A DNA stretch of 64,000 nucleotides from assembly GCF_036669915.1 (NCBI RefSeq), contig NC_089322.1, positions 18,887,719 to 18,951,718 of the forward strand. Reading direction: 5' to 3'. The notes beneath the pieces are model-generated. The model ran no database searches, was not told the origin of the DNA, and saw only the letters and a program-made list of their open reading frames with translations. The translations under genes and the position numbers were made by a program. The number at the start of each line of letters is the position of its first letter. Position 1 is the stretch's first letter. This DNA comes from Pocillopora verrucosa. Its lineage: Eukaryota > Cnidaria > Anthozoa > Scleractinia > Pocilloporidae. Positions 10,619-22,607 of the stretch are shown here, piece after piece.

Positions 10619-13600
10619 TCAAACTACTGTACATTTTTCCACTACGAGGAGTCTCTCGTCTGATTTTGTCGCATGTCTTACGTTTTCTGGCTTGAAAAAA
10701 GGGAGTAGGAAAATGACAGCGGAACCTACAAGAAGTATAACTCCCGACATGTAAAATACTGGAACATATGACCCCAACTCATCTGCCATCAGACCTAAAC
10801 ACAAGGGAAGAAAAATAAGGATGAAAACAATGTTAGAGAAAGGTGAAGTGTACCTCAAAGAATCCATTAATGATTTATCAATTCATTATTGAAATATTAC
10901 TTCATCCATACTCCTGGAAAATGTTTGTCTCCTGAATCTTGCGAAGAGTTTACTTCGCTCTGTGATTGGTCCAGAAAACTAGCACCACTCTCTCAACCAA
11001 TCAGATGCAAAACTAAAATTAATCACGACTTGGCCGCTCGCGTTTTCTCGCGCTTTAGAAATTTTGGTTGCTTTTACTTTGAGTTCAAGTATTTTCCTTT
11101 CTTCCGATTAGCTGTTGTGATAAATTTGCTTTCAGTTTCATGACACTTAATCAAAAACAAGTTAACTTGTCAAGTAAGTAACAATTGTTTGCGAGTCACT
11201 TTCACCTTTTTGCTCCCATGAGTGACCAAGACAGAATTTCTCCTTACAGTATCAATACAATATCAAGCAGACAAGTGATGAGAATAAAGAAAAGTTTAAG
11301 TTTGGAGAATTATAAGTTGATCCAATACCAAATTCCCCAAACTAACATGACAAGAACTGAATGGGAGATAGTAAGGAGAATTACTAATGAGATCTTGGGA
11401 GTTAAAGGGTTAAAAAGGCGTGCCGAAGCCGAGGAAACCACACAGGTTGGAAAACGCGCGAAATGCAATCACTTGAATTTAACTTCGCATATGACTGGTT
11501 TAGATTGCATCTGAATGGTTGAGGAAGTGGTACAAGTTTTTGGAGGGAATTCATAGGTTGACAAAAAGCAAAAACAATTATATACCAGTTTGCTTTATGG
11601 GCTCTAGGAAAATTTTCTTATTCAGCTGCTTTCAATTATTTTCTTCTGAACATACCTCCAAGCGCAGGGCCGACGGCTGCTATAACACAAATGACTGAAA
11701 AACTAATCCCCAATGCAGTAGCTCCTTGTTTGTCTGAAAAACAGCCGATGATGGCAACACACACGGCGCAGCCTATAGCTCCATCAGCAAATCCCCAAAC
11801 TACTGAGTATACAACGAAATGAAAATATTTCGTGGCCAGCGGTAACAATAACGTCGCGACTCCATTAATGGCGCCTGCCAACTGATAAATGAAACAGGCA
11901 TTAATCCCCTTAATGTCACACAGCCGACCAATCACCGGCCGGATAAGTAATGACGCCAGCCCACTGTATAGATAAAGGCGAGAGGCCTTTGTCGCTGGCA
12001 TACCAACTTCCTCACAGTAGCGGGCCTGTAAAAGAGAACAAAACACATTTTGTGTAAACCCTAACTTTTCTTTCATAAGTATAGGTAACAACACGATTTC
12101 GAGTGCAATTTGGTGTTACTAAGCGAGAATAAATATTTAAAAGACAACAAAATTGCAAGAGCCCGTAGAGCAATTTGTAGTCTTTGAAAAAATCACAATA
12201 GCTTATTTACACAAAATTGCAAACGAAATCATGTTATTACTAAGTAGTAATTTACAAGAAAAACGCATCACAGAAAGTCAGCGCGCAGAAAAACGCGACT
12301 GAAACGGGATAAGCTATTTTCTTTCGTTAAATCCCACACATTTCCTCCTATTGGTTTCTTAATGCGACAGTTTTTCCAGCATACACCCTGCTGTTCAATA
12401 ACAAAATAGAAGAAATGTTCAAAATGAGGAAATAATCCTCTCAGGTGAGGTTTAATTTACGCAGTAGCATCAAAAGTAGTAAGTAAAAGTAAAGCCTTTA
12501 TACGGGCCCAGGTGGCCCATGGGGCCGGTGCTTAACTCCGGTTTTCTTAGCATGAAGCGGCTAGGAGTATTGCTACTCTACTACCCCCAGAACATTTGCT
12601 GGTACCCATTTGTACACCTGGGTGAAGAGAAGTACTGTGAGAGTAAAGTGTCTTGCCTAAGAACCAAACACAATGACCCCGGCCAGGGCTCGAACCCGGA
12701 CCACCCGGTCCGAAGTCGAGCGCACTAACCATGAGGCCACCGCGCCTCCCACTATTAGCAGCAAAAGTACCAGATACCATTTGGGCGCAACTGGGAGGCA
12801 TGGGTTCGAGTCCCGTCGTGCTTCTTTTCAGCAATTACTCATATCGCAGATCTCATGCAAGGATCGATTATTCTCTTGAATTTCACCGGCAGGTCAAAGT
12901 GGTGATTTATTTCATAAACATCATCCCCAGGGCAGTGATGAAACAGATGTAACCGTAATACTTGGGTCTCCTGTGCCTACAGACATCAGGATAAGGTGAC
13001 GTGTACCGACGCGAATCACTCCTACATGCTGACATTATCTTACCTCCCACACAATGTATTTGGGACGCATATCAAACCCAACCCCCCCCCCCTAACATAT
13101 CCGAAGAAAATCTCAGTTTTACCTCATGAGTCCTTATAAAATTTATGTCTTTCAAAACCCCTATTCCCTTCATAATTTCTGAAAGACCTATTTGGGGACA
13201 GAGGTGCTTAGCTGCTCCCTAAAAGAACCAGACACTACTGAAAATAATTAAACTGGACTGCACTCACAATATGAATGAGAGGAATGTAATGCGCTGCAAA
13301 ATATGCGTACATGGACACCATAATGATGACATATCGCTTATTCTTGAGAGTTGAACACATCCTTTTACAACATGTTTCTTTTTGATCAACTTGATCAAGC
13401 ACTTGCTCATCATCTTGTTCAGGAATGTGCCCAAGAGTACAAAGAAAGGGTAAAGCCAAAGCCATTATGCCAGCGAGGATCACGTATGTTTTCCTCCAGT
13501 GGTACCCAACAAGAAGGGCCTCCAGAATGGGGCTCATTATAAACAAACCTCCACCAGGACCAGTGGCCAGAAGTCCCAATGCAAGAGCCCGTCTTTTGAC

Positions 13601-14840
13601 AAAACAGAGAGGTATTACAAGATATGGAGTGAAAAATACAAAACATGAACCAAAACCGAAAAGGACACCATAAGTAACTAAAATGAGGTGCATGTTGGGT
13701 CCCTGGGACGTTAATAGAAGGGCCCCACAGCAGATAAAGAGCCCAATTATAGTTGTCTTGAGTGGTCCAACTCGATGGTACACTTTTGCTACTATTGGGC
13801 TAAAAAGTCCATTGCCAACCATTGCTATTGAACCAGCAAGAGCTGTGGAAAAAAAATATATGAACAAAAATTTTCAGTGGGAAAGATAAAATTTAATTTC
13901 TTTCTATCCTCACCTGTATTTGTATTTTTATTTTAAGAGTGACTGGCATCTAATTTCTCCTTACCATATCACCCCTGAATTAAACATTAAGGTCAGGAGA
14001 ATAAAGGAGCTGATCACCAACATAAGAAGCTCTTGATTGTTAGACAAATTCTCCGTGTCGGAAATGTTTAGAGAACAGTAAAATGGAGAAAATGCATACT
14101 GATGTTAGAATGTAAAGGGTTAACATTTTAACTCCCATGAGTGACCAAGACAGAATTTCTCCTTTCAATATCAATACAATATCAACCAGATAAGTGATGA
14201 GAATAAAGAAAAATAGCAATTTCAGGGTTAATTAGTCGATCCTATACCAAATTCTCTGACCTAACATTATAAGAATTGTATCGTTGATGGTAAGGAGAAT
14301 GAGAAATTTGATCTGGGAGTTAATGGGTTAATAGAGGTAAAAAAATAACAGTACATAAGGGGAAAAATCTCAGAACTTCAAGACAACCAAGTGCTTAACC
14401 CTTTAACTCCCAGATCAAATTTGTAATTCTCCTCTCTGTCAACCATACAATTCTTATTATGTTAGTTCAGAGATTTTAGTATTGGATCAACTAATTATCC
14501 CCAAATTGATATTATTCTTTATTCTCATTACTTATCTGGTTGATATTGTATTGATATTGTAAGGAGAAATTCTGTCTTGGTCACTCATGGGAGCTAAAGG
14601 TTTGATACAGGATGACTGCTTGATACAGTGCTGAGGAAATGACTAACCTGTCAAAGCCTTCCCTTGTTTAAACTCTTCTAACAAAAATGGAAACATGATA
14701 CCATAGCTATTAACAATTCCACAAACTAAACTATTGGAAGCAGCGCATGCCAAGCACACAACCCAAGACCAACAGGAGTCTTGCTTGGGCTTTCCTGAAA
14801 AGCATCTCCTGTGATGATCTGAAGCTGAATCCACCGACAT
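10619..14840 (-). CDS. SLC16 monocarboxylate-transporter-like MFS protein 1
   Basis: A complete four-exon gene read on the minus strand: 14840-14648 (ATG), 13842-13268, 12025-11656 and 10794-10619 (TGA). The exons total 1314 nt and encode 437 aa, with phases 1, 0 and 1. The protein looks like a 12-helix major facilitator of the plasma membrane. Family marks are the TM1 region [10 protein letters not shown] (a variant of the DGGWGW motif of SLC16) and the TM5 motif [21 protein letters not shown] charged cytosolic loop ([15 protein letters not shown]) separates the two halves, and TM8 contains RPVIGRLCD. The likely role is proton-coupled or facilitated transport of a small carboxylate or related solute; the substrate cannot be read. 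It ends VEKCTVV, a possible class I PDZ ligand (T-V-V). Intron 2 holds a SINE, and intron 3 plus intron 1 hold MITEs. Confidence 0.87.
10900..11110 (+). repeat. dispersed repeat also present at 55.6 kb
   Basis: The block with ccactctctcaaccaatca, atcacgacttgg, gctcgcgttttctcgcgc and actttgagttc matches, in order, a block at about 55590-55720 inside a SUCLG2 intron, with a shorter match near 55190. It lies in intron 3 of the transporter gene. It has no coding content. Confidence 0.55.
11205..11413 (+). mobile_element. MITE family 1 (TTAACCC/GGGTTAA ends), copy A
   Basis: About 210 bp starting near ctcccatgagtgaccaagac and ending cttgggagttaaagggtta. The ends are inverted repeats (consensus ttaaccctttmactccca). 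Full-length or nearly full copies lie at 14127-14331, 14396-14604, 45376-45587, 56471-56682 and 63539-63745. It is non-coding; a 109-codon open frame across it (11185-11514) is incidental. Confidence 0.7.
12475..12752 (-). mobile_element. tRNA-derived SINE in transporter intron 2
   Basis: On the minus strand it starts gtgggaggcgcggtggcctc, giving an A box (TGGCCTCATGG) and a B box (GGTTCGAGCCC) of a tRNA-like head. A central part follows (ggcaagacactttactctca, then acccaggtgtacaaatgggt) of a type common in invertebrate SINEs. It ends in an A/T-rich tail near 12480. The family parallel is from memory and inferred. Confidence 0.65.
13077..13094. repeat. poly-C tract
   Basis: A run of C residues interrupted once, within transporter intron 2. 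A homopolymer of this kind is error-prone in sequencing. Confidence 0.7.
13935..14126 (+). mobile_element. MITE family 2, copy A
   Basis: About 190 bp with gagtgactggcatctaattt, aagaagctcttgattgtta and a terminal atgtaaagggttaa. Related copies lie at 57471-57680 (same orientation) and 61515-61690 (inverted). The ends resemble those of family 1, but the internal sequence differs. In transporter intron 1 it abuts family-1 copies B and C. Confidence 0.55.
14127..14331 (+). mobile_element. MITE family 1, copy B
   Basis: Starts aactcccatgagtgaccaag and ends gatctgggagttaatgggtta, in transporter intron 1. It lies head-on to copy C (14396-14604), so this intron could fold on itself through about 200 bp of inverted homology. 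Confidence 0.7.
14396..14604 (-). mobile_element. MITE family 1, copy C (inverted)
   Basis: Reads on + as ccctttaactcccagatcaa through gtcactcatgggagctaaag, the reverse of copies A and B. It is 65 bp from copy B in the opposite orientation. Confidence 0.7.
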
Positions 14841-16116
14841 GTTGTGATTCCTCTGGTCAATTATTTATCTGCAACTGGTTAAAAAAAATAATAATGACTT
14901 GGTGGGTGTAGAGGTATGCCAAACGAGCTGTTGATGGGGAAGTTCTGTCATAGCCTATGAGCACACCCTTGTTAGTAGCAGTGCAAGACATGCATTTCTC
15001 CTTCCCTGAAATTGCAATTTTTTTATTTTCGTCCATGAGAGATGTATTTGCTTATAATTTGCATGCATCACCCTATCTGCCATTAAGGGGTCACTTTTGC
15101 CAAAGGACATTCAGCCTTGAAAATACTTCAATACTTATCAGGCAAACAATGCTTCAGCCAAAACAATTGTTTCTCAAGCACGAATCACCTAGATACTAAG
15201 TCTTACTTATGCAACATCAGAGGTTTTAAAAGATATTCAGACACAAAACTAACCCTTGTTTCGAGAAGAACATTGCTCGCGTGACATTTGCGTTACGTTT
15301 AAAAGTTTATTTAGTTTAATATTTCACCTTTTCTTTTCACTTATTGATCACCTTGATTGACACTGAAATATGAGTAAGTTGATGGTTTTTAGTTAGTTTT
15401 TACACGTGTCGTGTCGGAGGCATGAATCAGGATAGCTTTCCCGTTTTTGATGATTATACAGTTTAGTTTAACTCTGGAATCCCGTCACGAAGTAAGTCAG
15501 TTGTTTTAAGTCGTTTTTGGTTTCCTTAGGCTTTGTTACATTCAATTATTCGCGTTGATTTCTGTTAGTGTAATGTCTGTAAGACCGCATGTAATTAGCG
15601 GTTAAATCTGTTCGTGTTTTGAAGATTATATGATGTGCTTAGGTCTCTTATTTTTGGTTAGGTTCTGTTGTTTAGAAATCTTATTTATTTATTGTTTCAG
15701 ATCGAATAAAATTCTATTTATACGATTCGGGATTCTTTAGAGCCACGCAAGTAATTTGGTTTTCATCCGACGGACCAACTAACCCTAATAAAAAATCAAA
15801 GTAAAAAAACATGAGACCAATTCGAAATTATTTTTAGTTTTGGATGCTAGTGACTTGCTGATAGAGTGAAGGCTAAATTGAGTTTTCAAGGCTGAAAACT
15901 TGACGACTAGTACTGGACTAGTCCATTGCTGTAACAGTAAGCTATCATTTTCATTGTAATATCTGTTTACCAACCTTACAGAGCTCTACGTTAAAACAAG
16001 CACATGATGAAAAAAGAGACAGTCGAAAATGAAATACTTTAAATGCATTACAGCCCGAACAGTAAATCAAGAAATCTGTATGGGCGTAGTGTATGTCACT
16101 AAAAAAACATGTCAAA
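14841..16116. other. gene-free stretch upstream of transporter 1
   Basis: The 5' flank of the minus-strand transporter. It would contain its promoter, but I see no clear TATA box or recognisable element. Two minus-strand open frames (15785-16169) have no family resemblance. Confidence 0.4.
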
Positions 16117-17786
16117 CAGTGACGTAGTTCCATGAGTTCTTTGGAGTGAAACGCAGTATTGCGTGACACCCCAGAGAAAGTTTACTCAAGGAAAGATAAC
16201 CAAATCGAGATTTCAATGAACGGTCCTCTCTTCAACTGAGTTGAAATTATTATTTGAATTGACCACCGTAAAAAGTTTCAGAGGCCGATGTTTCGATCGT
16301 GAGCTCTTCGTCAGAGCAAATAAAGGGCTACCGATGACCAATTTACACTACCAACTCAGTTAATAAAATCAAATTATTCCGTTCTATCAGAGGCAGTCCA
16401 AGCTCCACAAGCACCACAGTTTTTTTTAAACAATAGAGAAATTGAAGTCAACTGAACTCACAAAATCAATAACTTGTCCTAAAGACAGTAACCATTTCGA
16501 CTTCAAATGAGACAGCATACAATAACAGGCTTAAATTATTCGTCAAATTTTCATATGAATCAGTGTCGATTTTCAAATCGAACCGCGCTGCACAATGATC
16601 GATCGATCGATCGATGTGATCATAAAATGTAAAGGTAAAGGTAAAGGTTTTTTTTTTACATTCGCATTAATTCTTACCTCTTTTTTGTTAGAGAAAAACC
16701 TCTCTACGATCCTTATCAAGGGAAAGCAAGTATAAAATTAGGACATGAAAATACAAAACAAGGTATCAATAACATTGCACCACCAGACTCGTCTCAGCTC
16801 ACCGCGTCCAAGAGGGATACCACGCAAAGCTGAATAGACAACTTTTTTTTCTTTTTTTTAATGCAACTCCATCCCAAAAAATTGTTTTGTTTCCGGTCGC
16901 TCCTCTTTTCGTGAGAGTGGATTATCTAGTGAAAAAAATGGGAATAAATAACAGTGACGTAGTTCCATGAGTTCTTTGGAGTGAAACGCAGTATTGCGTG
17001 ACACCCCAGAGAAAGTTTACTCAAGGAAAGATAACCAAATCGAGATTTCAATGAACGGTCCTCTCTTCAACTGAGTTGAAATTATTATTTGAATTGACCA
17101 CCGTAAAAAGTTTCAGAGGCCGATGTTTCGATCGTGAGCTCTTCGTCAGAGCAAATAAAAGGCTACCGATGACCAATTTACACTACCAACTCAGTTAATA
17201 AAATCAAATTATTCCGTTCTATCAGAGGCAGCCCAAGCTCCACAAGCACCACAGTTTTTTTAAACAATAGAGAAATTGAAGTCAACTGAACTCACAAAAT
17301 CAATAACTTGTCCTAAAGACAGTAACCATTTCGACTTCAAATGAGACAGCATACAATAACAGGCTTAAATTATTCGTCAAATTTTCATATGAATCAGTGT
17401 CGATTTTCAAATCGAACCGCGCTGCACAATGATCGATCGATCGATCGATGTGATCATAAAATGTAAAGGTAAAGGTAAAGGTTTTTTTTTTACATTCGCA
17501 TTAATTCTTACCTCTTTTTTGTTAGAGAAAAACCTCTCTACGATCCTTATCAAGGGAAAGCAAGTATAAAATTAGGACATGAAAATACAAAACAAGGTAT
17601 CAATAACATTGCACCACCAGACTCGTCTCAGCTCACCGCGTCCAAGAGGGATACCACGCAAAGCTGAATAGACAACTTTTTTTTCTTTTTTTTAATGCAA
17701 CTCCATCCCAAAAAATTGTTTTGTTTCCGGTCGCTCCTCTTTTCGTGAGAGTGGATTATCTAGTGAAAAAAATGGGAATAAATAAC
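16117..17786. repeat. 835-bp near-identical tandem duplication
   Basis: Copy 1 is 16117-16951 and copy 2 is 16952-17786, both starting cagtgacgtagttccatgag and ending gggaataaataac, with only a few differences. Each copy contains a diverged foldback-element arm (near 16250-16385 and 17085-17220), a (GATC)n run (near 16602 and 17437) and a taaaggtaaaggtaaagg stretch. The near identity points to a very recent event or an assembly duplication. Confidence 0.88.
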
Positions 17787-19080
17787 GAAATAATTGATCG
17801 AGGGAGCCTGTGTCAACGAAAAGCCTAAATACGAGTTCAGTCCAGTTGCAAAAATTAAGGAAAAACGATTTCAATGCAAAATGAAATATTTTCCATGACA
17901 GCTGGGACAATTTGTCTGAATAGGTTTCCTTCAACCCTTTCCGAAAAAACCGTAGCCTACGGGTATCCATTCCCTCCCCCCGCCAAGGTAAAACGGAGGC
18001 GGGGGAGGGTACGGCTGTGCGTAGGCTAAAAGACGCGACAAGCACATGTTGAATGTCCCTGCAAACTTCCCATGGACCCCCCAAATTCCTATTGTTAAGA
18101 CCGCTACAAAAATTAATTTCACACATTTATAAGTGCCCAAAAAAACAACATACGCTATTCTCTTCAATCTGCTCCATCCATAAAGCTTCACACCACGCAC
18201 AAATTGAAAAAGAAAGAATAGATAAATCAGTAAGAAGTGTGCATGTGACCTGACCAAGGGCTTTCGAACCGGGTACGTGACACGAATTTCTGTTTATCGC
18301 TCGCGTGATCACGGGAACAGGAACAGGAACTCGTACATATCAGAAAAAAAAACTTCCACAAGGAAAAAAGAAATAGTCTAAGTAGGAATTCTGTGGTCCC
18401 AAGGAAACAGACGATTGTAAACTTGTCACGGCATTCGCAATATATAGGATGCATGGCATTCTAAACAAAGGTCAGTCAATTTTATTTTTGAAATTGGGGA
18501 CAGGAGAGGCGACGTATTGAGTGAATTCAGTTCGCTTTTAAAACTATACTCTCATTATAAATATGTCATAAAGTTACAGAGTTATTAAGTTTACATCCAT
18601 AGAAGCTTTCTGCGTCGATCTCTTTCGTGGAAAAGTAACCATTACGAGTATAAAAACGGCTTTGATAAAGTACGGTAATCGAAAATCGCGAGTCATCATT
18701 CTAAAATTGTAAAGAAGAATAACTCAAGATGGTAAAAATACTCCGAGACGTCCACAAAACTGTTGAGTAGCGCAGAAAATGTTGGGGCACTTTTGCTTAA
18801 GTTCCACAAAGTCTATTTACAAGCTTAGTCATATAAGGCCCAGTTCAGACGCCGTACTTCAGCCGAGCCGAATCAAATTCAACGAATTAAGTTCATGTGA
18901 AGTACAGCATCTGAATCACGGTTGATTTCATTTAGATCGGCTCAGCCGGGAAGAACGGCTGTAGGCCGGCTTAGATTCTGATGCTGTACTTTGCTGTACT
19001 GTACTGAGCCGAACCAAATGTATAATTATTTTAATGTATTTTTCATGTTTTTTTTTGCTCGAAGGCACGTGCTAAGTATC
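17787..19080. other. gene-free stretch with a palindromic motif
   Basis: No convincing exon. At about 18840-19010 there is an imperfect inverted repeat built from gacgccgtacttcagccgag-like sequence and its reverse near gctgtactttgctgtactg, probably a small MITE. The rest is AT-rich with no clear structure. Confidence 0.4.
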
Positions 19081-19139
19081 GCCCATGTCGAGTTGGAACA
19101 TGACATTGTGAAATAGACTAGCTCAATTTACAAATAGCT

Positions 19140-19375
19140 TAGCGCTCATTTGCATTACAGTACACAAATGGTGTAGCGTTGCGTCAAATGGCTCAGGGTA
19201 ATGTCGAGCAGCACAGCGTACGCACAAAAGGTGTAGCGTTGCTTCAAATAGCTCAACGTAATGTCGAATGGTACAGCGTACGTTTAAACAGTATAGCGTT
19301 ATGTGAAATGGCTCAGCGTAATGTCGAATAGTATAGCGTACACACAAATGGTGTAGCGTTGTGTCGAATAGCTTT
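19140..19375. repeat. 60-bp minisatellite, locus 1 (about 4 units)
   Basis: Degenerate 60-bp units contain gtgtagcgttgc, aaatggctcag, gtaatgtcgaatg and gtacagcgtac. The flanks on both sides (cccatgtcgagttggaacatg at about 19083 and tttgcagaacatcagacgc at 19375) also flank the larger array at 50.3 kb, so both come from one element. Confidence 0.75.
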
Positions 19376-19469
19376 GCAGAACATCAGACGCTCTATCTGA
19401 ACATTAAATTCCTTAGCATTACACGAAATATTTCGATGTTGTGGCGAATCGTTGTGCTTGCTTGTTGGT

Positions 19470-20187
19470 TTCGGCGAGATGGCCTTCAAGTCACGCCACC
19501 AAAAATGCAGACCGCAAATGGAACAGTGATCAGCTGGGGGGCATGACGTCATCGAATATGAAGACTGTCGCGAAACCATCATATGTGGTAAGAGGCTTAC
19601 TTCACCTTGCCGTAAAGCAGAGCCAATTCAGTGAGTTTCTCCTTTTTTTTTCTCGCCGATATTGCATTTATTCGTTGTCGTTCATGAAAGCGTTAATTAA
19701 AATAGCAACGAGACTGGATTCTACCACGGTTTGCCGGCCTCCCGGTTTAGCACAGTTTGCACGCTTTGGTGAGCCTGAATGTTTATAGTATTAAGTAGTG
19801 TTAAGACGTGCATTAAATTTCGATTGCCGAGCTCTCTTTTCTTCTCTGACTCGCGCTTACTTTTCAATGAGAGTTTAATTGCAAAGGCTCTTTGAACATT
19901 GCAGGAGTACTTGAGAAGTTGGATTTTGTGTGTGCCTCGGACGCTATGGCAAGTAAAACTGATATCCTTGATCTGTTTTGACATTTTTCAATCAAACATA
20001 TAGTGTTTGCCAAAGCAACCTTTTTTCCGAGTTGGTTTTATCCTCCGGCACACCAACTAAAGCATTCCGGTATCACTTCGATTGAAGAATGTCAAAACAG
20101 ATTAAGTATATCAGTTTTCTTACTATGGAGGGCTCGACGATCGACATTTAATGCACGTCATAATTAACAACTGGTTCATACGTTCGC
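19470..20187 (+). repeat. element body, inverted copy present at 51.5-52.26 kb
   Basis: From ggtttcggcgagatggcctt to the start of the hairpin, this stretch is the reverse complement of 51540-52255 in matching order (ttgccggcctcccggttta, gagctctcttttcttctctg, gttcatacgttcgcgtgcg). It is probably a partial or rearranged copy of the transposon at 50028-52289. Confidence 0.65.
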
Positions 20188-20332
20188 GTGCGTTCATCGA
20201 GATATGAACCACTTTGGAAGTTTGGAGAGCACGAAAGATGCGTAAGAGTTGCTCGAGGCGTAGCTGAGAGCAACTCTAGCTTCTTGAGTGCTCTCCAAAC
20301 TTCCCAAGTGTTTCATATCTCGATGAACGCAC
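20188..20332. repeat. 145-bp hairpin, copy 1
   Basis: Outer arms gtgcgttcatcgagatatga and its complement at 20312-20332, then gaagtttggagagcac/gtgctctccaaacttc, then an inner stem gagttgctc/gagcaactc. Exactly the same 145-bp architecture recurs at 50973-51117 and, reversed, at 51395-51539. Confidence 0.8.
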
Positions 20333-22607
20333 AGCTTTGTTTTATTTCATGAAAGTTGAGTGTTTGCAAGAAGAAATGCAGTCGCTAGGCCGCAAAACGA
20401 CATTACCATCAATCTGCTTCACACTAATTTTGCAGCATTTGGTTTGAAAGATAAATAATGATAATAAACTTACCATCTCTCTTATTCTCTATAAAATAAT
20501 ATTTTATATGGAATGTTACAAAAGCTCAATGTTACCACGTGAAAGAGGATGAACTGAACTGGTCATGAATTCTTGTCCTTTCAAGAATACTACCGGAAGT
20601 CACCCACGAGAGCCGCGATCGGAAAAACTGATCTTAAAAATTGCGTTTAAAATTTCCGGTAACTGAATTGAAAACAGGCAACTTATTCTAGCAGAATACG
20701 TTCAAAGGGCCTTTCGGTCGAAACTCGGCACATCGAAAGCATTCTCTGCTGCGCTGTCAAAGTCACTGTTAATTACGCATTCCTTAATTCAGGCCCTGTC
20801 TACACTAATGCGTGGTGAATTTGATTCAATAAGGAAAGAGAAGCAGAAAGCTCACTTTTTCTTTCTTAATTAAATAGAGTGTAAACTTAGCAGTGAAAAG
20901 TTTACTTATCTAAATTCAACGTTTAATTTTGCAGCTCTGTAGCCTGCATGTATACAACTCAAGTACAATTCACGATCTCCAAGTTGTAGCTCCTCCAGGT
21001 GGTAAAGATCACCTTGGCTTCTTCTTTCTTTTGAAATATCCCGTGCCCAAAAGTTTTTAGAGGGGTCTTAGTTTTCGAGAGGTTTTAGTTCTAGAGGGGT
21101 CTTAGTTTTCGAGAGGTTTTAGTTCTAGAGGGGTCTTAGGTCTTAGGTCTTAGCTTTCGTGACACCCGAATCTCATCATATGAGAGGGGCCGGGATATCA
21201 CCTTACTTCGATCGTCTATAGCAGTGTAATATTGGAATTAAAATACAGTTTACCACTAAAACATACAGTTTGCAACCGAAATGGTTTTCCGTTTTAATCT
21301 GTGTCGTAATAAAATCATCGATAGAAAGTAGAAACCGGCTTTTTTCGAGACGCAGTTGTCGAAAAATTCAGAAGTGTGATCATATAACTGAGTTATTTTT
21401 TCGAGAATAGTCGACAGATGATATTTTACCAAATATTGCGCCACGTAAAGAAACTTTTACTAAGATGATCTCACCAAATTTACGCATTTGAAATAAAATG
21501 ATATTGACATATGTTCAGGATGTTTTCAGTCTATCAAGATTTCGATCGCTTCGACCGAAAATTGGGATTACTAATCCTTCAAGGATGGTGCGTCTTCTAA
21601 ATATTCCTTCTCATTTTAGTTTCCGTGACACGACACAAATAGGAGCCATATATTTTCCATCACAGGCAGCCTGCTAATTTTCAGTAACAATTCACTGATA
21701 CCTATCTATATTCCGGTGATCGAGGCCAGAATTAGCAGTCGTAAACACCTTCGGGTAAGCGTTTTCCTTTTCTCGAATAAATTACCCAATAGGTTGCTTT
21801 GGGTAAATTTCAAATACTCGCTCGCGAAGTGGCTGAGAAAAAAACCGCGCCGTTCAGATCAGTACCCTGCACAAAGCCTATTGTCTTCTTCGCAGCCGTT
21901 CGTTCAAATCTTTGGTTTGTCGATCTGGGTGAGGAGTGTTGCGTGACATCCTAAAGAATAACGGAAACTGTTAATGACTACTTTTGTGCAGGTAACATTA
22001 TTGTAAATGAAGCAGCTGGAGACGTTTTTAGCCTTTCTTTTTACGTAGAAGGAAAAAAGAGCAAATGAAATTGCTTACATTGCAGAATTGCTTTTTTTTT
22101 TAAAGCAAGTTTTAAGCAGTCGTTTAAAGCGAATGAGCTGGACGAGCGTTAGAAAGAAGGTTGAAGAGACTACCGTCAGTCTCTACTTTTCGGCGAAGTC
22201 TGTCGTGCCAGTCGGAAAAAATCAGCGGAGAAAAGATAACCGCGCGTAAGTCTCGGTGAGGTACAACACAGACGTCAAGCTTTCTGGCATAGGAGTCGCC
22301 AATTATCGTGTCTCACTCCCAGAGTTCCACTAACATCATGTTTTTCTCGCTTACAATTTTTTTTTTACTCACGCGTCGTCCTTCTCCAAAAGAGAGGGAC
22401 TTCTCGTGGTCTAAAAGTTGGCGGTCTGGTTCTTCGATAAATGTTTGTCTTCGGTTGATTAGTGTATCTTTGCTGTTATAGATTTTTTTCGAAAAGAAGG
22501 AAAAAAACTCTTGCTTTTTGAGAGCTTTAGAAGCTTGATATCCTACATTTCAGTGTCTTCAGGCATCCAGTGATACTTCATAGGGAACCAATTTAAATTT
22601 CAGAAAG
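20333..22607. other. 5' flank of transporter 2
   Basis: Non-coding. A 34-bp tandem repeat (aggggtcttagttttcgaga as core) covers 21061-21165 in about three units. The part from about 21250 to 22300 is duplicated at about 29703-30655, ahead of a transporter remnant, and probably includes the transporter promoter and 5' UTR. No TATA box was identified with confidence. Confidence 0.5.

Noticed and set aside
11185..11514. 109-codon plus-strand frame
   Set aside because: It is mostly a MITE family-1 copy in an intron of the minus-strand transporter.
19140..19375. CRISPR-like array
   Set aside because: Adjacent 60-bp units vary along their whole length, with no constant repeat and unique spacers, in a eukaryotic context.
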